Source: Lanius collurio (Eukaryota; Chordata; Aves; Passeriformes; Laniidae). From it: 64,000 bases of DNA. The stretch spans positions 1,014,225-1,078,224 of the forward strand of contig JACBWW010000023.1 of the NCBI GenBank assembly GCA_020086605.1, in the 5' to 3' direction. The notes under the pieces were generated by a model. It made no database searches. It saw nothing but the letters and a program-made list of their open reading frames with translations, and was not told the DNA's origin. Shown here piece by piece: positions 25,592 through 37,332 of the stretch. The position numbers and the translations under genes are program-made. Numbering within the stretch: the first letter of the stretch is position 1; the number at the start of each line of letters is the position of its first letter.

Positions 25592-28500
25592 GTAAGCACT
25601 AATTTTGCACATGCAAAAGCTGTTCTGAAATTCCAAGTGCTCATGACAGGCTTACACATCGTTCTAAGGGAAAACAGCATTGCTTTCTATACACAAAACC
25701 ATGACAAGTCAGGTTTCATAAGTGATTTTCACCTGATTTATGAGCAGTGACAGGAGTGCAGACATTCAGTGGGCCAAGCTTTGATACCCTGCACAAAGCC
25801 AAAGCAAACAGCCTTGTGAAAGGGACTATGATGGGATGGAAAAGTTACTACTTTTGCCAGTATTTTACAACTCTTAGTATTGCTGATGACTTGCAGTAGC
25901 AGATTTAGACTTAGTACATTCAAAGGAAGTAGATTAGCCTAAAAAGAGAATCACCTGCTCCCACTTTTCATTATTCCACCAGGGCCAGTCTCAAGCACTC
26001 CCCACACAATACAAATGAAGGCAATGTTTAGAGAGTTATAATAATTCCTACATTAATCCCTTTTATTTGAATCAATATTCTACTTCATTGTAAAACACTA
26101 GTGGTTTGTTCTTATTTCATAGAATGGTATGAAATACCCAACATACTAGGTACCAGAAAATCTATTTCTAGAATTTGATACTAATTTATTTCACAAAAAG
26201 GGACTAGTGATTTATTTTATCCCAAATATGGCAAGCTTTAGGAGTATTTAGTTGATCCCAAGCACTAGACTGGAATCACTGTGTGCCAATCAGAGTGCAG
26301 TGAATATGCTACAGCCACCTGAAAAAATATGACCCCTTCTTTTCCTTCCTAATCTCTCATGCTATGCTTCCTTCACAACTCTTTTCACTATTACCAGGTT
26401 TCAATGTCAGAGCAGCCTGCAAATCTTCTTCCCTTTAAGGCTGTATTGAATTAATTGCCCTGATTCCCAATAAGATTGTTCTTCCACTGAAAGCCATCTT
26501 CATTTTTATTCAGAAATTGTGTTTATAGCTAATGTATGAGTCAGAGGGTTCTTAGACATTATGGTTCTTATTGCTATTTACCTCAGTACTTATTTGTCCA
26601 TCCTTTCTGCCTTGCCATGTTCTTCTAATCAAACAAACTTTATCTTGCAGTTAAAAAAATGTTGAAGACTGAGTGAAGTTGAAATAATGGCGTTCATGCA
26701 TAAAGCTGTTCAATTTACTAAAGGAATAGTTTCTAGCCTTAATGCACTAATTCTGTCACCCAACATCAGCATGGAGCAAGCAGCACATATGCTGCTGTCT
26801 CTCAAAATAATGGAGGCACTTTATTTCACAGACAACTCTCTTTAATCCCTGTAAAAGAGCTCAGTGTGGACAAGAGATCAGAGCTTAGCTTGGAAGCAGA
26901 GGCTTCTTCAGTTTCTAAGGACAAGTTATCTTCTGCTACTATTAAAACAGGAATTACTGCATTTTACAGTAGCTAGGCTTTGTATGTGGTTCACAAACCA
27001 GGCTAAACTTAGTCAAATTTTATTTTACACCCCCTGTCTCTTATCATTTTTTTCCTCTCTTCCTCCAGCCTCCCCATAATCAGGAAAGTATCTATTCATT
27101 TTTCTTAAGCAGCTGATAGATGTTTCTACTGACACAGCGTGACCTGTTTCTTTATAAAGAACTTATTACAGCCCCAGGTGCTATTTAAACTTATTAAATC
27201 TGGCATGATCTTGTCTGCCTCTTTCTTCTGATAGACCCCAGTTGCTTTAATGACCCAGCTGAATATTAAGCCAGCCTAAAGGCAAGCATTGACATTTTGG
27301 CACAGACTAAAAACACAGAAATTTAGTTCAAATTATACCTATGACCATTTACTGTGAAGTTTCTTTTTGCAAAGGCCAACTGTATAGTTAAGAGAAAGGA
27401 CAGGTAGTTGCTTTACTATACAGATGTACCTTAGTTATGACTGCTAACATGTTACCAATTTTTCCTCATGTGCAATCCTGGTATCTTTCTGGTGAATATT
27501 CTAAAAAACATCAGACACCTCTCCCACTGGCACAAAACTGATCTTTGGGTTCACTTGCAGAAAAATCTCAATTCAGTCAGATTTTACTGTGAACATCTCC
27601 CTAAACTGCTAGAACAAGCTCCATATGAACTTGAAATTATATTCATCCCTATCTGCAATCTCATAGCTTTCATTTACTTAAAACATTAAAAAAAAATCCC
27701 TTAGACCAAAATTTCAAGCCAAAAGCAGATTTTTTTTTTTTTAAAGAAACCTAAAACATCCAAAAACCTCCCCAAAACACCCAAAAAACAAGAAAACCAA
27801 CCACCCCAACCTAAGATCAACTGTTTGATTTTGCAGAAGGGGGAAGAACTTAAACAAGCACTGCCTGATATTACTGATCTTTGTGACAAAGATGTTTTGA
27901 GTGCATGTGTGCCTGGCCTGAGAGAGGATAAATGCACACTTTCCCACAGAATGGAAATACAAGTGGGGCAAACCAGCTCAGAGAGCTTCCTGCACTGTCA
28001 TGCTGGGGAAACTTTTGCTGCAGTGCTGCTTGCGTTCACAGTGGCACAATGGCCACAGAGTTCCAGCAGGCAGCACATGCAGGACTTAGGGATGAGTTGC
28101 AGACTTCCATTCTGTCTGAACTCTCATCTCTGCATCCGATGAAGGAAGGTTGACCCAATGTGAGGAGGGTAAATTGCATTTATAGCCAAATCTACTTTTT
28201 GTTTTCTTCCTAATCTGCTCTTTTTTGCATACTGATTTGCTTCCCTTGACAACACATTATGTACAAATTTTCTGTGCCATTTAATAGACCACTGCATGAC
28301 AAAATGGTGACATTCTCAGGCAGATGCAATGTTTGTTAGTACAGAAATTAGAGTGAAAGTCTTTTTGGGTATTTAACCAGCTCCTGATAATAAATTTTAA
28401 GTATCTCTGAAACCAAGCCCTACAGTCATCTATAGCTATAGCTGTGTTCTGCCTAAAGGTTGATGCTTAGAACTTTGTTTGAAGACATGTAGTACTGAAA

Positions 28501-29795
28501 AAACACATTATGGAAAAGTGCAGTCTGAGAGCATGGCCTACTGGTCCCCCATTTTCAGCAGAAATTGAACACCAAGCACTTTCTGAGCTCCAAGTGCATC
28601 TGTCTGGAAACATATGAATGAAATTCTGATATACGTGGTCCTTGTCTCTGACCTTCTACACAATGATAAATTTCAGTCAGTGTTCATAGCAGTAAAAATT
28701 CAGTCACTTTAAAGTTCACAGAAAGCACTGCAAATAGAATCAGATTAAGTTTAAAGAGCATTTGCAGATCCTTTTCAGTTATTTCTCTTCACCTGGACAT
28801 AATATTGGGGGCTGAAAATTTTTTTGAGACATTTACGCTCAAATGTCTAGACCCTGACAATATTTTGCATCCTTGTTGCATATAATAGACTAACTCAAGC
28901 TATCCCAATTATTTACATTAAATAAATTAAATAAATTGTACTGAACTGATACACATGAAATTATCTTTACAGAAAACTATACATTCTCTTTAATAAACAA
29001 ATATTCATGGTAAAAAGCTGCATTTCTGCTGTTTACCGACTGGGTCCATGATTAAAAGTAAACTTCCTGAACACATCAAGTATAATAAGTTATAAACAAA
29101 TAGTCTGACATGAAGGAATGCACAGAGCCAATATCTCTAAGGTGTAAAGTCAGAGATTGTTTTCTTTTCACAGAAAAAAAGAAAAATTCCCATTTTATAT
29201 CAGTGTTATTCATCCCATTCTAAAGTGACATCGTTTTGTACATATTTAAATAAACAGAAGAATTGCCGTAGTTTCCTGGAAGAGTGATAAATATGAAATT
29301 ATATTTGTAACAGATATAAGGAACATTCTGTGGCATTCAGTGAAAATTAAATATGCCTTTAAGTGGAACAAAAATCTCCTTTGATAAATTAAGAATCATA
29401 TGAATCTACTTCATTATCAGCAACCACTTTGTGTAAAGGTCTACACTTCCTGCAGTGTACTCATAATAACATGGAGGAATTAGGTTACAATAACTATTTA
29501 AAAAATTGAGTCCTATTTACAACTTAAATTCTAGATATTTGTGAAATGCCTCTTTTGAGTGGTAATGCTGTTGTCTGCAACAGGCCTTAAGTGCTCACAG
29601 GAATTTAAGTCTTGGATAAAGTGATGTCAAATATACATCTAGACACTGAAATGAGATTAATGTTATTTCTTATGTCTTCTGATTTGGAAGTCATTCATGT
29701 CTGCTTTCTGAAAAGAAATTTTTTGAGTGTGCCAGCATCTCATCAGTTTAGACTGAAGTCAGTCTCATGCTTGCATCCATTCACATCTATTCTAG
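25592..29795. other. SLC6A2: SLC6A2 intron, 4.2 kb
   Basis: Mostly AT-rich. There is an A/T tract near 27730-27745 and a C/A-rich stretch following it (27755-27810). The patch at about 27830-28140 is somewhat GC-richer, but its open frames are not recognisable. No RNA gene or intact mobile element is visible. The acceptor is ctattctag. Confidence 0.8.
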
Positions 29796-29896
29796 GTGTG
29801 GACAGATTCAGTGAAGACATCCAACAAATGATGGGCTTCAAACCAGGCCTCTACTGGAGATTGTGCTGGAAATTTGTTAGTCCTGCTTTTTTATTG
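29796..29896 (+). CDS. SLC6A2: SLC6A2 exon encoding IL5 and the start of TM11 (last exon seen)
   Basis: This 101-bp exon starts with two bases that complete Gly and ends on a complete Leu codon before donor gtaagt. It reads [20 protein letters not shown], then [25 protein letters not shown] and [17 protein letters not shown] are characteristic of NET. Only two differences from human are apparent (Asn to Glu, Arg to Lys). The reading frame stays open through the donor into the intron, but splicing is clearly indicated by the consensus site. The following exon (rest of TM11, TM12) and the C-tail exon are not found downstream in the window. Confidence 0.97.
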
Positions 29897-30904
29897 GTAA
29901 GTGTTGATAATTATTCCATCATGTTAAGAATATTAGTGTGTTGCTTCCCCCAATATACAATAGATACCAAGAGCAAGATACCTACTGCTGTGCCAAATAT
30001 TGTTGGGATGAACAGAAGACACTCCAATTTAATTCTTTTTTCACTTTGAAATTATGTGCAGGTTATATTTTGTATAATACATTTCAGTTGTGAAAGAGAA
30101 GCTAATGGTGGTTGTGGTCTTCTTCTGTTCCTTCATTTTAGCATGATTTTAAGAAGGCAGCTTTTCCTAGGGAACACTTAGGCAGTGTCCTCCCTGTCCC
30201 TGCAGCACCTGTGCATATTAAACACAAACCATTCCCTTGGGAAAACAAGCCAGGGATAAGAGATCATGGTAGCAAGAATGTATTTTTCATTGGAAGATAC
30301 CAAGATCCCAAAATTGTGGAATGACACCTTAGGAAAACTAACATACAACTACACCTGTAATTAGGTCTGTGAAACACTGAAGACTTGTATAAAATATACC
30401 TTGTAAACTTACTGTTGGAAAAAAAAAGTGTTCATTGCATTAGGGGAAAAAAAAATCCCAAAGTGTGAATTTGGTTGCTGTGTGTAAAGGTTAGATTCAG
30501 TATTAACCTACAGTTTTATATTGGAAACTCTTCCTATGCATATTTGTAAATCAAAAGGTCAGGATAATAATACAGAAATTTGACCTTTTTATGATTTTAA
30601 GAGACAATTACTTGCATTATAGCTGTGCATTCTTAGAGATGTACTGGTATGGAAAATATACACTGGGTAGACTTTTAGGACAGGTCCACTTTTTCTTTTA
30701 AATATAAAAGCTTATGACCCCAATTCATCCATAAACACCTACCAAACCTGTATTAACTATCCTTTTAAACACAGTTCTAGAAAGGAACTTGTATGGAACT
30801 ATATCCTGCAGCACTTCAAGAAGGCTGACTCAAGCAGAATGGAAAAATGCTGCAGGAAGCATCTTTAGGTTCTGAAAACAAGGAGGCAGTTGATAATTTA
30901 AATT

Positions 30905-31290
30905 TTATATTGAGAATTGTAACAATCTAGCTAAAGGTGCAGAGCCCATCAATCTAACCTTCAGGTAGTTTAAGATGTCTTGATGAAAGAGCCTCCATAC
31001 CTTCCCAGAAAAGCCTAAAAACATAAGGGTCAGAATAAATCTGTAGATAATGTATCTCTCACCCACCACAATGCACACTTCTTTTTTTCCATCTGGAAGT
31101 TCTTGAAGCTCTTTCTCCACATTGTCTTCAGCTATGTACATAATCCCAAGAAAAATCTCAAAATNATCCATCATTTTGAAACTTCTTCATAACTCTTGAT
31201 TTGTCAAACAATGTATCTGTTGGCACCATCATTTGAATCAATCATGTAATTTAACAACCACTTCTGCTTCCTTACAGCTCCAACACTGGC
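30905..31290 (-). pseudogene. Unidentified decayed coding-like segment
   Basis: On the minus strand a frame of 89 codons reads, from Met near 31174, a stretch such as FEIFLGIMYIAEDNVEKELQ, then ELPDGKKEVCIVVG and onward. Its composition is unusually protein-like for this AT-rich neighbourhood. Immediately upstream (towards 31290) another frame reads in a similarly plausible way but is broken by stops. The frame switch falls near the single N at 31165. A possible splice donor (gtgaga on the minus strand) follows CIVV. I do not recognise the family. It could be a degraded retrotransposon or retrovirus-like remnant, a processed pseudogene or a real exon with a sequence error. Confidence in any function is low. 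Confidence 0.3.
31165..31165. other. Single ambiguous base (N)
   Basis: One N within otherwise continuous sequence. It sits at the point where a coding-like minus-strand segment changes frame, so it may mark a sequencing or joining uncertainty. Confidence 0.99.
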
Positions 31291-34200
31291 TAACAATATG
31301 ACAACCAACAGATCAAGGAAAAAGCCCAAGTTCAGCTAAACTGAGAATACAGAAAAGTCAAGTTCAAAGCTCCCTCACTTATGCTTGGCCCAGGCTGGCT
31401 CAGAGCTTATCTACTGACTCTTTGAGGGAAGACATCTGCTCTCTGTTGTCAATGCCTCCCTTCTATTACTTGGCTTCAAATGATCTTTAAAGACTTCATT
31501 TAATTTTTCTTGCATCCTTTGGTGCCATGAGATCCCTACATGACCAAAACTTGTGAGTTTTGCTATTGGCAGAAGTGGAGGAGGGAGGAGCAGAGGAAAA
31601 GAGCAATCAGCATAAGTTAAGTGCTTTTTTATTGTGAAGAAGTGAATCTAACTTTTCTGACAGTAATAATTACTTCAGATATTCATTTCACAGCCTATTT
31701 TAAACTAACAACACCTGAGCATTCTTAGATCTAAGGAAAGAGACAGTTATGACAAAAGAGCAATTTTAACTATGTACTCATGTCATTATCTTCCTTGCCA
31801 TGCTGTCCTTTGGGATGCAAGTTTGCATCCTTCTGAAGTGAAGACTCAGTGCTTCATTTTCAGTGGTTTGTTGTTAGTTCCTTCTCTTGGTGAAGAACAT
31901 TGTCTTAGCTGTACATGTCCATGCATTTTTCTGACCAGTTTCATTACACAAGCTGAAGAGCAGCAGGAACAGAATTCCTGTTACAGTTACTAGTGCAGAG
32001 CACAGCTTAATATCACAGTGTACTTCATGAAAGGTATTCCCTTGCATCAATAATTGAAATGGCTTTATCATATGATTTACAGTCTGCAGACTTTTCTAGC
32101 TAAGCATGAAAGTTACATCCAAACAGACTCTCATCTTTTTGTTGTATTTTGCTCCAAATAAAGAATGTAAATACATAGGAAGAGATAATTTTTAGAATTA
32201 TATAATTACGAAGTGGCACAAAAAACCAAACTGGCTTTATTCTCCTGCTGTGAACATGCTATTATTATAATTTAACCAGGATTCACCTACCAAAACATAG
32301 TGAGATTTTGTTGAATAATTTATAAGTATATTTTAGGCACACTCAGCTGTCTAAGCCTATTCCAGCTCTATTCTCTAGTAGTATTATGCAAAGTAGAAGA
32401 TACAGAACAAACTCTGCATTTGGGTGCTGTTCTTATTCTGTGGTCACTTGTCACTGTAGTACCTTTCAAGTGATCACTACATTCAGTAGCTTTGAGTTAG
32501 TTCTTGTAATTATTTATCTCTAGGCCTACAGTAATCTTCAGAGGCAGTAGCTTCTCAGCTGGATCCAACCCAGAGTTTACCTCTGGACATTACCTCTGAT
32601 ATTTTTTGTCTCTATACATTCAATTGAGCTTGTCTTTTAAATGTATGTAGTGCTTCCTCTTTTTAAAAAAAGACCTTTTAAATGGATGGGCCTTTTTTTT
32701 TATAAAACAATTTTTGTTGAGTTGTTTTCTTTTATAAAATAGCCAAGTTTAAAAGTGCCAAGTGTTTTTGGGCTTTTTCAATTTAACATTGATTTCTGTT
32801 CAAGATAATGAAAGGGAAATTTCTCTCCTTATTCATTCTTTTCCTCCAACATATTCAGTACTTCAGAACGAACCAAGTGTTGTCCTCCTCTTGAAGAGTA
32901 TCTGTGACAAACAGCAGTTTTATTTAAACAGGGTTTTAAACCCAAAGAATACTTTCTTCTAATTATAAAGGATGTCTTATTTTCTGGCCCAGCTGATGGC
33001 CAACAGCTGCTTAAACCCTGTTATTAAATATATTTCAATAATAAAGGAATTCCAAATGTTGCAGTTCTAATGCTGTAATTACACAAGAGGCTAAGTAGTG
33101 AAAATATGTTGAAGGCTTCAAAAAAGCCATCCCACCAGCTTCCCAGTTAATCTCATTTTTATTGTTTGCCAAACTACATGAGAATCTTTCCATTGTTTTA
33201 AAGCCTACTTTTCAACAATACAGCTGCTTCAGTCACTGGCTTGGCATGGCTCAAAAGCTTCTTAGCATAGATGTAATTACCAAGTTTTGAAACTCCTGGG
33301 GGCTGTTTAACGTGGAGCTTTACTAGGTTGTCACATTACAGATTGTGTGGTTGGCTCATGATTGGAAATGCTAAAAACCTACACCAATGCTCACTTGTGA
33401 CACATCCTATCAGCACCATCCCTACAGCAGAACCTACAGAGGAAAAGTCACATTTCCTCACCACTCTGCTCTGATATAGGAGCAAAGCTACCACAGTATG
33501 GGAGTAAAATCAGCTTTACCCAGTGTGTTCAGGTTTGATTGTATTTTTAATATCAACTCCCAAGGCGATTACCTACTGCATTATTTTTATTTCTGTTATT
33601 GTATAACTTCTTAGGTTTAGTGTAGTATTTATAGCTCAGGACTACATTGCACTATTGCCACCTTGTTCTGAGGTTTTACAGGTAAAGAACTTGCAACCTA
33701 TACAGAAGACAAAAGTCATATCAAAGAAAATAGAAATCTTATTACCAGAATTATCCTGAATAAAAAAGACAATACACAGTGCATGACTCCATATGTAGAC
33801 TTTAAATTCAAGATGTTGCCCCAAGAAAGTCACCCTCAAATAGTATGACTTTTGTTCTAGAGACAAATGTCTTCAGTTCTCCACAGAATAAGATTATGAA
33901 CTACCTCATGCCTCTTGGATGATGAATGATGCCATTAGACACAAACATCTATTCAAATGACAAATACTTTTGTGAAGGCCAGGTTATCTTCCTTTCCTCC
34001 ACTCAGAGATATGGTACAGACAGTCCATAGCATGGGCACCCACCTCCTCTTAGGCACCTGCTTTGGGCTCTCAAATACATTTTCAATATGGAAAATATCA
34101 AATGCCACAAAGATAGTCATCTCCCTTCAGTTAAAACACTTGAAGTTAAAAAGCAAAACACCAAAATCTCCAGTCAGGTCCTTATCATCCATACCACTCA

Positions 34201-37200
34201 AGTGCAAGTCTTCCCCTAACTCTGCCTTGACTTGAAGCCCAGCAGCTCACCCTCACCTATTTCAAGAGCAGACTCTCTCTGGGGAATGCCACTCTCCCAG
34301 ATATCCTCATGGAATGGCAAGTATATTCTGACTGAGTAGGCAGCCCCCTTTTTAAAGAAGAAAATTTTTGGTACAAGCTGATTCAAGACACAGAATCATC
34401 TGCTTGCTAATTATGTTGGCTGTTTGGTTAACAAGCAAGAATTCAGTGAAGCAATTAAAGAGCTCATTTGACAGTTCTAGAAAATATTCCCTCGAAAGCC
34501 TTTTCTTAATCTAACAAAGGAAGCAGCTGTCATACATCAGTATCTCTCTTCTTACCTTTCTTTTGACCAGAGAAGAAGACCTGCCTGTGATCCATAACGT
34601 TTCATCAATCCACAGAAAGTTAGCTAGCACCAAGGAAAGATACCCTCCATTCTCTCTTTTTATCCCTCCCTGCTGTCATCCAGCCAGATAATTCTTCATA
34701 TACTTGGAACTATTCTAAAGCTGCATTACCAAAACTCCACAGATTTATATTTCTGGAAGAAACAGTGGGCCTTTCAAAGCAATAGTCCAAAAAGCACTAG
34801 TGCTGTTTAGTACTGGGCCCCTTTTTGACCCATATCCTTTTTCTCAGTCTTTGTGTTCCATGCTGTCCTGAGACATACCCTGGCTACACTTGAAAGACAT
34901 CTTACCACAGTGAGGGATTCTGCAGGATATCCAGGATTAAACATGATATTTTAAATATAGAATGTAGGAGAATTACTTGGCTGTAACTACTGTGCATGTT
35001 CCCTAACTGCACGTGCAATGTGTGTTTTATGTACCTGTCCCAGAGGAGATTTCCTGTACTTGGTCATTTCTTCTCAGCAAAATACCATTTAAGTGTTATT
35101 ATTTAAAATGTTCAAGCCCAAATATTTTGTATATACATTCACTTCTTATGCTATTGTTTTGACATGAATTAAGTTTATTTTGTACTGTTAGGTTGTAGGA
35201 GGCCACATCAAAAGTTCTTTTGCTGTTAATGTCTCTTTTGCAGTTCTTCCCATTCATACAGTATTAATTAGCAGATACTTGCTTTTATGGGAGTAGATAG
35301 CTTTCATTCATGTCCTGGACTGCTTCATTAAGTTTCATGAGAAACTGGCGAATGTTTAAGAATTTTTTTCCTAAGAACCAAATTAAAACTGTAGTTCAAC
35401 AATTTCAAAAGAGGTGAGACTTAAAAATACTTTCTTTGCAGTTCCATGTTAAAACATTTCAAATTAGCCTGAAGGATTCAAGACATTAAAAAACTATCCC
35501 AGTTCAACAAATGACAATATATAGCCCTACAAGCAGAAATTATGTATGAACTCTGAGCCTCTTGGAGCAGTAAACTAGGACGTTTTTGTTCTAACATACT
35601 TCATTTTCTCAGTACTAGGAATATTTATGGTCCACAGATCACCTCATGTAAGAACCCAATCTTCTTAATGTAAAGGCTACCATGATGTTTCAGATTAGAC
35701 CTCTGAACAACTTGGGAGACTCTCTCAGCTACCTTCCTCTGACTCATATCCATGTTCCAGTTGGTGACTGTGGGCTTTCCTAGCTAATCAGTGGAAAGTG
35801 ATTAATTTGTTCAGTGGTACTGGTCAAATTTAGACCAAATTTAGGTGCACCTAAATTCATCAAAGACTACTATAGAGAGCTACATGGGCAATAAAAACAT
35901 TTCAATCAGTAAAAGAACGTAACAGGGTAATACAGTTGCTTTTAAGTACAGCATTTGATTGTTTTTCCTTCAGCATTTACAAACAGAATGTGCTTAGAGG
36001 GCAGTCACTGTGTGACTGACAGCAGGCAGAGAAACTGGAGACCACCTGAACAATATAAATGACACAGATATGATGGTGTTCAGTGAAATTGTGCTCTCAG
36101 AAGAACGTGGGGGTGTCTAAATGTGAATGGCTGAGAAGAGCAGGGAAGAAATGGAGAGGTTTGAGTCTCAGTCCAGCAGTGCAACCCTTGTGTACATTAA
36201 CCACGACTGCATTAATTTCCATGAGAACAGGAGGCCTTTCCTGCCCAAGCACTGACAGCAAGATTGAGTCACCTGTGTGCTTTGCTTTCCTCCTTTCTTA
36301 AGGTGTTTCTTTAGCTGCTGTGCTAAACATGAGTTGCCTAATTTCATTATAAGAGAACAGAATAAATGCAGTGAATTAAGAGAGTTACTAAGCCTTAAGC
36401 TGGCTTTTTTTGAAGGTGTCATATTGTTTCTTGGTCACTGCCAAGAGGCATCAAACGTGCAGGTGACCTGCATTTGTAATTTACCTTGCACTCTCTGTGA
36501 ACCTTTCTGCAAGACTTAGCTCTCCTTTGCTATGGGCAATATCAAAGTTACAAAGGGAGAACCTCCAAACAGTACATTTTGAAAATAAATCCTAATAGGT
36601 CTGATGATTTGCCTTACAAATAAGAGCTTTACAGTGAGCATTTACTTGGTTTACACCAGTGTTTTACTTAATTTTTAATGCCTTTTTATAGCAGTGACTA
36701 GAATTTAACTTAGATAAGGGTACCTCTGTATAGGAAATATTTTAATATTTTTACCAGTTTTTTTAATTTTCATAGAATATATGTATATTGTAAGGCGAGA
36801 AATTCAACTTTGATGTAACAAGGTTATCACACAAGACCTTTCTCTCCATTATAAGATTTTGTAGTCAGCCAGTCTAGTTCAATAATATGTTGGCCTTTGA
36901 TTATAAATGTAAAAACATGATAAAGGAGAATAGAACATTACCTACAGCTAATGCACATTGTAGCACAATATTCTCCATTGCTGCCTTAATCTCATAGAAT
37001 GAAGTCATGTGTTTTTAATTTATATTCAAAAAAAAAACCAAAAAAATCCAGAGTATCCTTTGGCTGCAATTTTGTGTTGTTAGATGACTTAACATTAAAC
37101 CAAAAGTGTAAGTGTCCAGTAGATCTACTTCCAAAGCAAGAGAACACATTGCAGTTTTCAGGAATAAGTCTTCATAGGAGCTCAAAACTTGCCACTAGTA

Positions 37201-37309
37201 AAAATACTACCCAAAGTGCCCCAGTGACCAAAAGTGTCCAACACAGCCACCATGTTTCCATGCCTGATTCCATTAACTGTGCCATCTGCAGGTCAATTTT
37301 GCCTTTTTC

Positions 37310-37332
37310 TTTTTTTTTTTTTTTTTTTTTTA
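37310..37332. repeat. T23 homopolymer
   Basis: An uninterrupted run of 23 thymines preceded by pyrimidines. It could be the reverse-oriented A tail of a retrocopy, but I see no target-site duplication or recognisable element beside it. Confidence 0.95.

Larger units (their letters stand above)
4993..29896 (+). other. SLC6A2: SLC6A2 (noradrenaline transporter) gene, partial: 9 exons visible
   Basis: The product is a 12-helix plasma-membrane symporter of the SLC6 (neurotransmitter:sodium symporter) family. It recaptures noradrenaline, and also dopamine, into presynaptic neurons by coupling uptake to Na+ and Cl-. Nine exons on the + strand match the human protein as I recall it, with only a few substitutions per exon. 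They match NET rather than DAT or SERT, for example in the [18 protein letters not shown] end of TM2 and in [10 protein letters not shown] after TM6. Eight consecutive exons from 13430 to 29896 join without a frame break. Missing from view are the TM1 exon, the TM3/EL2 exon between 5125 and 13429, and the exon or exons for the end of TM11, TM12 and the C-tail. Visible intron sizes range from about 0.7 to 8.3 kb. The identification is very secure; completeness is not. Confidence 0.97.
29897..34500. other. Downstream SLC6A2 intron or flank; no terminal exon found
   Basis: AT-rich sequence following the last recognised exon. I searched for the expected NFKPLTYDDY, PPWANW and GSLWE coding motifs on both strands and found none. 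A coding-like but broken patch and a single N occur at 30.9-31.3 kb (listed separately). Low-complexity A/T tracts are common. No polyadenylation site can be tied to SLC6A2. Confidence 0.6.

Noticed and set aside
30085..30150. A Val-rich frame (LMVVVVFFCS) shortly after the last SLC6A2 exon, resembling the start of the missing TM11 continuation
   Set aside because: Only the Val run matches. The expected Ser-Ile-Ile-Asn-Phe-Lys-Pro and everything after it are absent, and a stop follows within a few codons.
34556..34623. Minus-strand segment with donor gtaaga and an open frame LTFCGLMKRYGSQAGLLLW
   Set aside because: The donor is acceptable, but the acceptor lacks a pyrimidine tract and two frames are open, so support is too weak to call.
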